This document shows, piece by piece, positions 24,100-34,619 of a DNA stretch of 64,000 bases (position 1 is its first letter; every line of letters begins with the position of its first letter). The notes beneath the pieces were generated by a model. That model saw nothing but the letters and a program-made list of their open reading frames with translations, made no database searches and was not told the origin of the DNA. Where the stretch lies: contig WION01000054.1 of the NCBI GenBank assembly GCA_015039365.1, positions 62,001 to 126,000 of the forward strand, written 5' to 3'. The DNA is from Amanita rubescens (Eukaryota > Basidiomycota > Agaricomycetes > Agaricales > Amanitaceae). A program made the translations under genes and the position numbers.

Positions 24100-25533
24100 T
24101 CATAAGTTGCCCAAGCTTTCCTGCCAGTACCATCTCGGAAGAAACCCAATTCGGTCTTCACCGGCGCTGACCTCCTCCACGCCGGCCCGGTCAAGCTTCA
24201 TGAGCTGCGCTCCGGTGCCCGGCACAACCCTCGCACGCCACACCGCGTCCTCCCCTGCCCCGTTGCGGGTATCCGCCGCAATCTTCTTCCTGATAAACGA
24301 GAGTAGCTCGTAGCCCCACCCCATGCATACTATCGCGTTCCATGTCCCTCCCCGCCCACGTACCATTCGTGGTATCTGCATCGTCTGGTAGTGCTGCAGT
24401 CCATTAAGCACCCCCGCGGGCGTCCGGAAGCCTACGACAATGTCCTGACGCGTGGTCAGCCGCATCGAGATAGATCCTTCTCGAACAAAGCTTACCGGAA
24501 CTCCAAGTAGGAACGACTGGAAATAGAACTTGAGAAGCTTCCTAATAAAGTGCATGTCAGCAAGCCGCGTGGCGGCACCGTAAGCGTAAGCGAGCGTACC
24601 TTTCGAACTTGGCTGCGCCCTGTTGGTCGAGTATCTCTTGTGACGTCTTTAATTCGACAAATGTGTCCGGTTGCCCAGTATACTTTCCTGCTCGAACGAG
24701 TTCAAGTCAGACAACCGCGAGCATTGCAATGTATAGTGCCCACCTCTGACGCAATCGACCTCTCCGCCAATCACCATCCGAATGTCACCTAGCTTGCCCT
24801 TCACAACACTGCACCACTGCACATTAGTGTCCACATCTCCGCCCCAGCCCGGTGGATCCCCACCACGCGCCGGCCCCGTCTCCGTCCGTGTCGGTGTCGC
24901 CGACGTGCAGTACGACTCGAAGGCATAACCATAATACATCATCATTCGATGTCGTCGTGTGATCTCGTTCCTTACAGGCATCATGCATCAACGCTTGCAA
25001 AATAGCTACACCGGCGTGGCTTACTTGTTTCTTAGCTGATCATCCGTCAAGTGTTCTTCAAAGTACATCGTACCCCCAACGTTCATAATGTTGATGTCCA
25101 ATGCATCTCTCTCATACGGCGCTGTCAATAGTCTTGGTTCGACATCCACACGCACGTCAGCCTGACAGCATAAAGTCGACAGAGTTAAATACCATCACTT
25201 TGTCATTACTCCCCTCCAAGAGACAAGACCAATATCTGTTAAAGCGCTCTCCTTTCTCACGCGAGAATATGCTTTCAAGAGCGCGTCGATCCTCGGTTTC
25301 TCATCCGGCCTTTTCGTCCATCGATGAAACCCAAAGTCTAATCTGGCTCCAGGAGGTGGGTCCACGTAGTACCGGAGCGCGGAGTCACTAAACTCCAATT
25401 CGTGCGCTGCATTGTACGAGAACGAAGTCAATTGAATAGGTTGCTGCAACTGGATCTGCGTAGACGGCACGCGCGACGTGTCAGGAAAGGGCAAATGCGC
25501 TGGCTGAGCTGGCTGCTCATTATAAGAGGACAT
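24100..25533 (-). CDS. RAI1: Decapping nuclease Rai1/DXO family
   Basis: The N-terminal exon starts at 25533 and carries PIQLTSFSYNAAHELEFSDS, ALRYYVDPPPGARLDFGF and DIGLVSWRGVMTK, all signatures of Rai1. Later exons supply YFEEHL..., YYGYAFESYC, GEVDC (the Glu and Asp that bind the metal), VELKTS (catalytic Glu and Lys) and FYFQSFLLGVPEIVVGFRTP. The end is WYWQESLGNL at 24100. Rai1 removes incomplete or non-canonical caps from RNA and partners the 5' exonuclease Rat1 in the nucleus. The Gly-rich segment after YCTSATPT is a lineage-specific loop. Confidence 0.92.
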
Positions 25534-26030
25534 GAATCATGCCGCGTCTGCCGACCTTGTTTACTTCTGCCCCATTGGCCAAACAGGAATAAAACAAAAA
25601 TAGGTACGCCTCTCAAGCTCAATTTAAGGTTTTATACTATCATCTGCTTTAGCTCCGGGCAAAGCGCTCTCTTACGTTTGCTAAGCCTGTCTTTGTGGTT
25701 GCGTAGATGAACGGCCCACACTTACGTCTAAGCTAGCCGGACTTTGATGCGCCATATTCTGATCAGGCCGCTTGATCTATTTCCGTCCACCGTGCTTAGC
25801 CCAGGACCAAGACGACGGTATGCCACTTTGTGTCCTCCGCATTCAACTTCTGGCCACCGGTAAAGAGGCGTAGACCTACTACAAAGCCGTACTCAATGCC
25901 GCGTATAAATTCATGTCATTCATTTCATCAATGCTCCACCTCGCCTTTCACTCGAAACACTTTATCTCTCGCCCTTTCTTTGTGTCTCGCATCTTCTCAC
26001 TTTGACTTTTGACCATCCCTCCGATCCTCG
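25534..26030. promoter_or_regulatory. Divergent promoter region
   Basis: A 497-bp gap between the divergent starts of RAI1 (-) and the gene at 26031 (+). A TATA-like CGTATAAATTC lies at about 25901, followed by a CT-rich leader (25950-26000), as is common before basidiomycete start codons. The TATA position fits the + strand gene. Confidence 0.4.
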
Positions 26031-27184
26031 ATGAACGGTAAGTCGCTTTTGCTGCGGCCCACCGTATCTAACTGACGACTATTGCAGTGCTTTCCAAGCT
26101 TTCCACCAAAGTTCCTCTGCCGAGCAACCGCGTTGCCGAATCCTACCTCGAGGTCGGGTACAACAAATGTGATAACCCAGACTGCAAGTACTGGAACTCC
26201 GTGCAGCCCGTCATAGGCCACTACAACTGCAAAGGCTTCATACCAAAACCCGACGCCACAGGCACCGAAAACGGATCCAATCAGCATCGCGCCGCTGCAG
26301 GCGGCGAGCCAGACTGTATCCAAGTGGTCTGATGACTCAGACGATGAGGCAGTCTGCACCCCAGCAGCGGTGTCCCGGAACGTATACAGTATCCGCCTAA
26401 ACAAGCGTACTTTGCGTCTCACCTGTTCTGTGCTGCCGGCAGTGAACACTGCAAACGTGCACGTGCGAAATTGAAGCAGGACAAGGCTTCCAGGAAGGCG
26501 GCTCGCGAGGCGAGATCCAAAGCAGCGAAGCTCGCCAAGGAGGTAGAGAAAGAGTTCAAGCGCGATCTGATGGAGAGGGAGGTGCGGAAGAAGAAAGAAT
26601 GGCTAGAGGACTTGCGAAAGGGAAAGGACCGTTGGTTGACGAAAGCACAGGGAAAGGGTGAGGAGAAGCAAGATGTCCAGCAACCGGCTGAGCCGGTGAA
26701 ACGACTCAAGCGCGAAACTCGACGGTTGCCTGTCACCATTAGGAAAGCAGTCTCTGGCGACACTGCGGACAGCGAAAGCTCAACCATCGCATCTCATGTA
26801 GACACAGACGATTCCCTCCCTCAGACTCCACCTCAATCTGCACCCCCTACGCCCAATCTCCGGCGTCGCGACACTCCACCTCGACCCCGACCGAAAGGCG
26901 TAGTCTGGGACGAATCTAGCATCACCCCACCGAGAGTAGCACAGTACCCGCTCATCTCAAGATCGCCCAATAGACTCGACAGCAAACCGGCGAGCCCAAA
27001 CACCAGCTTGAACACCAGCACCTCTAGTCTGCCTGACATCAGCGGCATTTCTCCCTTGTTCGAGAAGTACAGGAACAAGAACGGGAACGAGTCGAACGGG
27101 TTGGCTGGCGCTCGGTCATCGCCCGGCTTGAGCGCCGCGCATACTACTAGATCCTTACCGTATTCGTCGGCCTCAGAGGGTTAG
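26031..27184 (+). CDS. Lys/Arg-rich coiled-coil protein, unknown
   Basis: Exon 1 is only ATGAACG (26031-26037). A 50-nt intron leads to exon 2 at 26088, reading SYLEVGYNKCDNPDCKYWN. In the same frame, after an unresolved intron that must remove stops at 26330-26347, the protein continues YFASHLFCAAGSEHCKRARA. The two Cys clusters could bind zinc together. A charged coiled coil follows (KAAREARSKAAKLAKEVEKE), then a Pro-rich disordered part. The frame stops at 27184. A shifted frame just beyond reads YKNGVVITHFGTLMP and stays open to 27360, so the true end may be further on. No family name is known to me. A minus-strand frame across 25997-26449 is the shadow of these exons. Confidence 0.55.
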
Positions 27185-27317
27185 CTACAAGAACGGTGTG
27201 GTGATTACCCATTTTGGGACATTGATGCCTACTACGACGCGGGTTGATGGGAAGAGCGGCGACGGCGGTGAGAAGAAAACTCAGTCCAAGACCAAGGTAG
27301 TTGGTAGACAATGGCAA

Positions 27318-27571
27318 GGTCAGAGGCGTTATCTGGTCTTGTCTAAAGTGGATGTTCTGTGAGGGCGGACGAACAGCCTCGCCTCGGCGCTTCTCGTAAA
27401 TGGTGAGTTTATTTTCGCTTTCGAGGTGAGCTCAGGGTGCTGAGCAAGGGAATATCCTAGGCCCTTGTCCAAATTCCTTTGACAAGTTTTTCTTTCTTTC
27501 TATTTCTCTTGTGTGTTATTTAAATAGCTAGCCTCCCGAACAGTCTTTTGGATCGTCGATCGTTGATCTGT
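27318..27571. repeat. Duplicated block X, copy 1
   Basis: Nearly identical to 29604-29851 over about 250 bp, starting at GGTCAGAGGCGTTATCTGG and running through CTTTTGGATCGT. In both copies hydrolase-derived sequence follows on the right, so the block marks one end of a duplicated unit. Confidence 0.85.
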
Positions 27572-27656
27572 GTTACTGATATAGATATCCTATGTATGAA
27601 AGAGGGTGCGCTGGCGCGCCCCTTGGTTATGTGATGTGATAATAAATTAAAGTGTG

Positions 27657-27840
27657 TGTTACATATTTCGGCATCTCCCGCAATGATAAACGTTCTAGGA
27701 AATCCGATCTCGAGCGATGAATGTTTACAAGCAGGCGAGTTGGTCTCACTAGCTTCCAATTCATGTGGTCCCAAGAATGCTTTCCTCATATTGTCGTAGC
27801 CTTCACCAGTATCCATGAAGTCAGACTATTCGTTCCGACA
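27657..27840 (-). pseudogene. Alpha/beta-hydrolase relic
   Basis: About 180 bp closely match 30299-30500 within the intact hydrolase at 30099-31424, including FPRTFIIAG and AFLGPHELEASE. Two small deletions break the frame relative to that gene, and the rest of the gene is absent. It is the truncated remains of a fourth local unit, cut off by the start of the membrane protein gene region. Confidence 0.85.
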
Positions 27841-27937
27841 TAATGCCGCACATTCTGATATCCTTCGTCACGAGGCCTAGAGATCCAGGACAAATCTCGT
27901 CCCTGACAGAGTCTCTTATCGTCCGAGGTCTCAGCCC

Positions 27938-29214
27938 ATGCATGCCATGCTGCTAGCTGCGCTGCACATGTATAGATCTATTGCCCGGACGATGGCATAT
28001 ATCATTGACGACAGGAATTACACGATCCAGTATTCGCCGCCGGAAAGGTGGGCGGGCCTCGCTTGTCTTGATTGTTATGATGTTTCAGAGTATGCACTAG
28101 TCTTGTATTCATGGACTTGTACTCATCCCAAGTTGGATCACAGAACATGTAACTCTCACTGTGTTCATTTGGCTCATTTTGGCTTAGTCTAATGTACACC
28201 TGTAGATAACCCCTATGGCTGCAATACAGCGGATAACTGTCACATGGTGATCCCGTTCACTGGTTTGCTCACCTGTTTGTATGTCCATTTTAGCAATTGA
28301 CCCAGGATATAGGGACAGGAATCACACTGTACATGACGCTCGTTTATACAACCAACTTCACTGTTAACATCGATGGCGGCATACCGATACAATTCCTCTT
28401 CGTTCAACCTTCAAATTCCTCCGCTTTGTACAACTTCACTGTCTATAACCAACAATCTCTTCAGTTTGGCAATCATAATTTGGATCTCATGCTGCTGGAT
28501 ACGAACGAGACTGGTGATGGAGCTCACAATTCCAATTTTCTCTTTGATTATGCGGAGGTCAACGATACCACGCCATCCACTGGTGTTACGCCATCCCCGG
28601 GTGCTAGGAAAGGCATTGCCGTAGGGACGATTGTAGGAGGCATTGTGGGAGGGTTGACAGCCCTTGCATGTCTTTGCTATCTGGTCCGACTCTGGTACCT
28701 CCGCCGGGCTCGCTCCACCATGTCCTACTCGCGACCCCGGCGACCCGAGAGGAATCTCCCGAATCTCCCGGTAACCACTGCAAGAATTCCATCCACGCCG
28801 CGCCAGCCTGTTCGTGTCCAAAGGACACTACAAGGCACCTCCACAGATAGTCCCGTGACGACATCTGTGCAGCATCGCTCCAATATCATTCCCACGTACA
28901 TGTCGTCGTTTCTCCCACATGAGCCGCTGCCGCCCTGCGAACCACCCCCATCCGCCGTATCCCTGCCGCCGTCGGCACCAGCATCCCTTCCGCCACGTGC
29001 TGACAACTCACTGGCAACCACGATTCTCTCAAATGACCAGTTGAACGTCCTGCATCGCCTTGCAGCTTCAAACACCCCTGCACTAGTGCTCGCAACTGTT
29101 GCGCAGAGCATGGTCCTCGGATCACCGAACAGGAGTAGTCTTGAACCAGTTGACGTCGCTCCGCCTCCCCCGTACACCTCAACAGCAGATTTAAATCTTC
29201 TGGCAGGAACTTGA
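27938..29214 (+). CDS. Single-pass membrane glycoprotein, copy A
   Basis: Four exons (27938-28089, a 17-nt microexon 28144-28160, 28206-28262, 28313-29214) give 375 residues. The N-terminus is signal-like, and translation could equally begin at the in-frame ATG 27947. The ectodomain resembles the beta-sandwich seen in many Agaricomycete surface proteins: AYIIDDRNYTIQYSPPERW, NPYGCNTADNCHMVIPFTG and TGITLYMTLVYTTNFTVNID, with several N-glycosylation sites. A short Thr/Pro stalk precedes the membrane helix (VGGIVGGLTALACLCYLV) and a basic stop-transfer. The cytosolic tail is Pro-rich and ends with a PPPPY motif, a WW-domain ligand. Function is unknown. The copy at 34620 is about 80% alike by eye, and both face a hydrolase gene tail to tail. 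Confidence 0.82.
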
Positions 29215-29433
29215 TTGTTCATTGATTTGTATGATATCAGTGATGATGAAAAGTTCTCCTTGCACGCTTCGCTTCTGCCGTCGATTTTCCTTGACTGATC
29301 TTTGTATTTTTCTTCTTTTCCTTTTCCTTTGGCCTCTTCGTGTTGAATAAACATGTTGCATATATAAGATAGGCAAACTCGTGGTTCCCCTAAAATGTTG
29401 GGAACTTGAATGCCCTGCATTTAGTCGACCGCC

Positions 29434-29603
29434 ATGGTCTCCTTTAATGCTCAGAACATTAGCATATCAGGTGGAACATTCTATGATATCGGGAGGGATA
29501 ATGTCACTAATGTTTCAATCTATACTCATGCCGTACTCATCTTGGACTGTGCCAAGAAAATTGAAGAGCCAGGGAGCCAGAGAGTCCTACCACCCGTACT
29601 ATG
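29434..29603 (+). pseudogene. N-terminal fragment like that of mushroom NACHT proteins
   Basis: ATG at 29434 opens a frame with FNAQNISISGGTFYDIGRDN, the short N-terminal Gly-Thr-Phe block that often begins Agaricomycete NACHT/NLR proteins. The frame stops at about 29603, where block X copy 2 begins, so no NACHT domain follows. It is probably a truncated gene end left by the duplication. The call rests on one short motif. Confidence 0.42.
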
Positions 29604-29851
29604 AAGGTCAGAGGCGTTATCTGGTTTTGTCTAAAGTGGATGTTCTGTGAGGGCGGATGAACAGCCCCGCCCCTGCGCTTCTCGTAAATGGTGAGTTTAT
29701 TTTCGCTTTCGAAGTGAGCTCAGGGTGCTGAGCAAGAGAATATCCTAGGTCCTTGTCCAAATTCCTTTGACAAGTTTTTTCTTCTTTCTATTTCTTTTGT
29801 GCGTTATTTAAATAGCCTCCCGAACAGTCTTTTGGATCGTTGATCTGTACC
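29604..29851. repeat. Duplicated block X, copy 2
   Basis: Partner of 27318-27571. Differences are few: single substitutions and a 9-bp gap near the right end. The hydrolase at 30099 follows on its right. Confidence 0.85.
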
Positions 29852-30098
29852 AGTCACTAACATTCATGGTCCCTGCTCCTAGAACTTGGCTCGATAATGC
29901 TTATTATACCATGCCCTTCGTTCCTCCATCATCGCGGAATGGTGACTTACAAGCCGTCAAGTAACAATCCGAATAGCGCCAACAGTAGTACTACTTTACA
30001 ATCGCCAATGCTATCGTACAAACGCGAACGGTCCAAAAGTACCCAGTATTCATGTTATACCACTTGGGACATATCAGCGAATCTGCGATGCCATTCAG

Positions 30099-31424
30099 TT
30101 AGGATTGGGCGGCAATCCAATCGGCGATCTCTTTCAATGCACCGCTTCTCTCTGGTTCATGCCATTCGAAGAGGGGGAAAACATGAACGGCGTCTGGCGC
30201 CTCGAGGTATCTGACCTTTCCTTCGTTCTCTCTAACTCCATCCCCAGAACCTAAATCTTTGACCATCCGCTGGCGTAAAGTCTTGATCTGGTCTAGAAAT
30301 ATTTCGGCACCTCCCGCAATGATAAACGTTCTAGGAAATCCGACGAAATTGATCTCGAGCGATGAATGTTTACAAGCAGGCGAGACGTATCTGTTGTTCT
30401 CACTAGCTTCCAATTCATGTGGTCCCAAGAACGCTTTCCTCATATAGTCGTAACCTTCGCCAGTATCCACGAAGTCAGACTGTTCGTTCTGGAACCTAGA
30501 CGACCCTGGTCGATCATTTGAGTTACTCAGGTCGCTCCACGGCGAAATTAAAATTAGCCCTGCTGGCGGAGTGGGAAGGTTGACTTCTGAAGAGGATTGG
30601 TTCTCGACAAGATAGCGAGTCAATGCAAGTGCAAGGTTACCACCCGCAGATTCACCGCAGATAATTATGTCCAGGGGCGAGAAACCAACGACATTCACAA
30701 GGTAATTGTAACCTGCGAGTGCATCGACCAGAGCCGCGGGGAATGGATTGACTGACGCAGGGGGGTCTCCAGAGGAGAGACGATACTCGATCGCAAAAAC
30801 GCGGTGTACAGATTCTATGGACTTCAGAAGTCCACGCAATAGGCCTGCCGGTATGTCACTAGGGTGGGCAGAAAGTTGGGTATATCCGCCTCCATGTAGG
30901 GAATATATGAGTTTCTCCCTGGCCTGCGGTGAAGAAGCCACTTCAATGCTGGAGCCTTGCTTGTGAGTCCAATATCCAGGAATCCGAATTGACTCGACTG
31001 ATGCGGTTTCGGCGTATGCTTTGAGGTCACCTGTAATGAAACTGGGAACTGGATCGACCCAGGCGCCATTCACACCAGGGCCGGGTTGTATGGCCAGGTA
31101 GTTTGCTTTTGGAGCGGTATTACCGACTCTGCGATAATTAGTTACAGTAATATCGCACAACGGTTGACAACATTGCGCATACCGCCTCATGACTTCCCCG
31201 ATATGACGGATGAGACGGACAAGCAGTACACGCGCCAGGCTCCACGATCGCCTGGGCCGCCATCTCCTGGTATTGCTTTCAACAGCAGTGCTTTGCTGAG
31301 AGCACTAGACGAACCTGAACGTCGACTGTAGGGTCCACCATGGTATGCGTATGAACAAAGTGCCGAATAACTGATAAGTGAGGTATATGCCCTTCAATGG
31401 TTGGTGCTTGATGTTAAAGACCAT
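30099..31424 (-). CDS. HSL-like alpha/beta-hydrolase, copy A
   Basis: Exons 31315-31424, 31183-31275 and 30099-31128 (110, 93 and 1030 nt) are the same sizes as in copies B and C and give 410 residues. The N-terminus MVFNIKHQPL... and RIPWWTLQSTF are followed by RPRRSWSLARVLLVRL, a membrane-proximal helix. The catalytic part has the oxyanion-hole HGGGY, the nucleophile elbow GESAGGN (GDSAGGN in the other copies), an acid residue within GGAEIFLDQI and a His in DAVHVF. It belongs to the hormone-sensitive-lipase/esterase fold-3 group, which hydrolyses esters or lactones. The substrate cannot be read from sequence. The gene converges on the membrane protein gene at 27938. Confidence 0.92.
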
Positions 31425-31839
31425 AACGAATGTCTCCGAGCGCCGCTCAGTCTGACTGACTTGAATTCAAGTTCCGATGCTGTACATGTGAAATACTCAG
31501 CCATCAGCAAAACCCGGGTCCCCACTTTCAGTACTTTCGAAAGCACTTTCGAAAGAGCCCCCCACCATTTTAACCGTGAGGGAAATGACTGTTAAAGGGG
31601 TGTTGGCCACTTAGTAATGTCGGCAGTTTTGAAAGCAAATCTGGCTGCTTTTGATGTGGTTGCTAAGATACTTTAGCTCACTGTTGCTCACATCTTATAT
31701 TAGATTGCAATTCACAAACTTTATCTTATTTGTTCAAGGCTAGTACAAACTCGTGCGGTATGGAATGATAAGAATGGATGTACAGGCGTGACATACTAGA
31801 AAACGGTAATTGATGGGTATCTGATGGAAAACAATGAGA
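31425..31839. other. Upstream region of hydrolase copy A
   Basis: Contains the promoter of the hydrolase. At 31531-31556 CTTTCGAAAG occurs twice (ACTTTCGAAAGCACTTTCGAAAG), a palindromic 10-bp motif in tandem that could be a factor site. No gene was seen. Confidence 0.4.
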
Positions 31840-32060
31840 ACTTAAGGTTTGAGAGAAAGACGACGATGAAAGCGAGCAACTTGAGGTTTGATAAAAAAGA
31901 CGACGACGGGAGCAAGCAACTTGAGGTTTGATAGAATGGCGACGACGAGAGCAGAAAGAGACGGGAGCGAGCAACTTGAACTTTGATAAAACAGCAGCGA
32001 GTGAGCGACGTGGTTTGATAGAAGAGCAACAAGAGCAAGCAACTGAAAAAAATGATAAGC
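31840..32060. repeat. Irregular tandem repeat, 35-55 bp units
   Basis: Five or six degenerate units share a core like GCAACTTGAGGTTTGATA (clear at about 31877, 31917, 31972) separated by GACGACGA-rich spacers. The minus strand is strongly pyrimidine-rich. Spurious serine-rich frames on the minus strand come from this array. Confidence 0.75.
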
Positions 32061-32239
32061 GTAAGGAGTGGTAAAATAGCGAGAGCAAGCACTAGCAGCA
32101 AAACGACGGGGTACATCACTTACAGACCATCACAAAGTCCCCATCAGGGTCCCCGTGCTGAGGTCCTCGGTCTGCGGCGGTCGCACTTGAAGTTACATCA
32201 GACTTGGGGATGTAGGTGCCGGCGCCGTCGAAAATCTGT

Positions 32240-34159
32240 CCACTGTTCTTCGGTCAAGTTCTTGAGTGTTGAGAAAAAGGTTGTTGCTCGTCGTATGCGC
32301 GTGGACACTCCTTGTCGCTCCTTACCCATTTATCGCCATAGTTATCCGCCGAGAAATTGGGCGGATGCTTGTCCAATAGTTCCCCCGTCTTCCAGTGTTC
32401 GAGGGCTCGTCCAACCTGTCGAGGTCAATAGACGATGTAAGCATGATATTGAGAGTACTACTGCTTGCATGCAAAGGAGTAGTGCACCGATTGGCTTCAC
32501 GTCGTCGAAGTTGTCGATACCTGCGAGTGCCTCAAGGTGGGCAAGAGCGAACGTGCGCAAAATGAGCGGGTTTTGAGCAAAACCCTTGGTAATCACATTA
32601 GAAAGGTCTTCAATCACAGGAGAATTTACGTACCGCACGCTCCTTGGTATCAAGGTCCCAATCACGTCGCTCGTCACGGTAGGAGTACGTGGAATGTTGG
32701 CTATTTTCATGAAGCAGTACGCCATCTAAATTCGCCTCGATCTCTTCCACGATCTCCAGGCTTTCCACCGACTTTAACTGTTCCACGAAGGTCTTGACAG
32801 TTTTAAATTCTTCCGTGCGAATGTCTTTGCGCCAGTTGCTTAAGCGATTTTTAATCTCGTTAAACGGTTAGCAAAGAATCGAGCTATAAGAACACGACGT
32901 ACTAATTGAAACCATGCATTGCTGTCCGCAGCAGTAAACACCTATGCCGTATACTTCGTCCAAGAGAGGTTGGATGTGGTTGTGCTTGAGCGTTTCCCAG
33001 GGCTCGAGATTGCCAACTAATTTCCGGGCACGCGGGACAAGGACATCCGTGAACTTCTTCTGCGTCGCTTCATTGCCCGGTAAGTGTTTGAGCTTCCAGT
33101 GTGTATCGCCAACATACTCTTCTTTCATGTTCTTGAACACAATTGGCTTTTCCTCAATTTTAATCGAGGCCTATTACTTGTTAGCGCATAATTGATAGTA
33201 AAGAAGAAAAACCCGCGTAACAGGTTTAATTCCTGCAGGACGTAGGGATTTCTTGATAGCCTTCACCTTCAGGAATTAATCCACCGTATTGAACCATCGA
33301 CTCGTCTTCAGCTTCACCAGTGGCGTGAGCGGACTTTTGCTTCTTGGGTTTTGTATCGCTGCACACTGTCAGCGCGGCGACAAAGCGTGAGTACTCATAG
33401 TCATACCTATTTTTGGTGTTGCCGTTGACATCGGCCTGCTTACGCTTGGGTGTAGCGTCAGACTTAACGTGCTGCTTTTGCTTCCCGCCTCCCTCTTCTT
33501 CTTGTCGTCGTCGTCGTCGTCATCATCATCATCAACCTCTTCGACATGACTTTCTGTTTCAGATTCAGATTCGGTTACGCGACAAAGTCATCTAGGAACA
33601 CCAGATAAAAAGCTAATGTCGATTTGATCAGGTAAGTACTCACTGCTAGCACAGATTCGGTTTCATAGTTTTGTGGATTAGCTCCCTTTGTCCTCGCAGC
33701 GCCGGCAGCAGCGTACTTCTTCCTCTTGGATTTTGCAGGCATATGTGTGCTTTCGTCACCGCTGCCATCCTCAAGCTCAGTTCCAAGGAGATTTGCTGCA
33801 TTCGTTCTCCCCGATTCGGTAGCGGCGCGCTTGTTTTTGGTGACTTTCGAGGAGGTAAGCTCGGTATCTGTGGGAGTGACGCGTGACGTTTGGCTTGCTA
33901 TCATTTCGGCAGAGGACACTTTATCGCTTTATCAGTGGTAGCTGACCCTTGGATCAAAGGATTACGGCGGTAAGCAAACATTCTGGACGCATATGGTTAC
34001 TTTCTTACCTGACTTGGCGCTTTTGGTTGGACGCCGTTCTTTTCCTTGGTGAGCTTCTTAGTGATAGCACTACCTTTTCGACACGGCGGCAGCGGTACGT
34101 TTCTTCGATTCTTCAGCTGCTACTTCAGCTTTTTTCTGACGTTCTTCTTCCGTTTCCAT
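32240..34159 (-). pseudogene. Broken member of an Agaricomycete repeat-associated family
   Basis: Coding pieces run from METEEERQKKAEVAAEESKK (start near 34159) through a basic, disordered part (NKRAATES..., KSKRKKYAAAG), an acidic Asp run, and a folded core. The core comprises FTDVLVPRARKLVGNLEPWE, NRLSNWRKDIRTEEF, RTFALAHLEALAGI and FSADNYGDKW. The order resembles the large mushroom family often annotated as DUF6532-like, but the name is from memory and uncertain. Reading frames change without usable introns after AAAVSK (an extra T near 34077) and across the Asp run (33500-33580), so the gene is probably dead. A second fragment with the same FSADNY block lies at 36110-36400. Confidence 0.5.
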
Positions 34160-34619
34160 AGTCGCTTGACGTTTGGGGCTCAACAAGTCTACAACACCGG
34201 GGTGCGAGCGCGCGTTGTGCAAGTACAAAGGACGGAGCTGACATTGTGGAATAAAGGCAGGAAGTGATGGAAGGAAGAAGAGAAGCGAGTGGGGACTTGG
34301 AGCTTGGCGCGTCGCATCTTAATTCAGTGACAGGTGTCCCTAAATAGGAAATTCGCATTCGTCATTTTATCATTATGCCACCGTCACTCCAACCACGGTA
34401 TAGTCCTGTAGAGGGTTGTCAGAGGTTCTTCGTAAACCAAGGGGGTCTCTGACATCTGGTCCAGGCATGTCATGTAACGTAACGCAACTTTTTTCAGGCA
34501 CATTCTGATATCATTCGTCACGAGGCTTAGGGATTCAGAACAAATCTTGTTCCTGACCGAGCCTTTTTTCGCCTGCTGCAGTCTGAGTACTTTCCCATCC
34601 ATCGTCTGAGGTCTCAGCC

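Noticed and set aside
25997..26449. Minus-strand frame of 150 codons with hydrophobic segments
   Set aside because: The + strand has a start codon, an intron and Cys-rich coding sequence here; the minus frame is its antisense.
31726..32119. Serine/leucine-rich minus-strand frames
   Set aside because: They are produced by the degenerate tandem repeat at 31840-32060.
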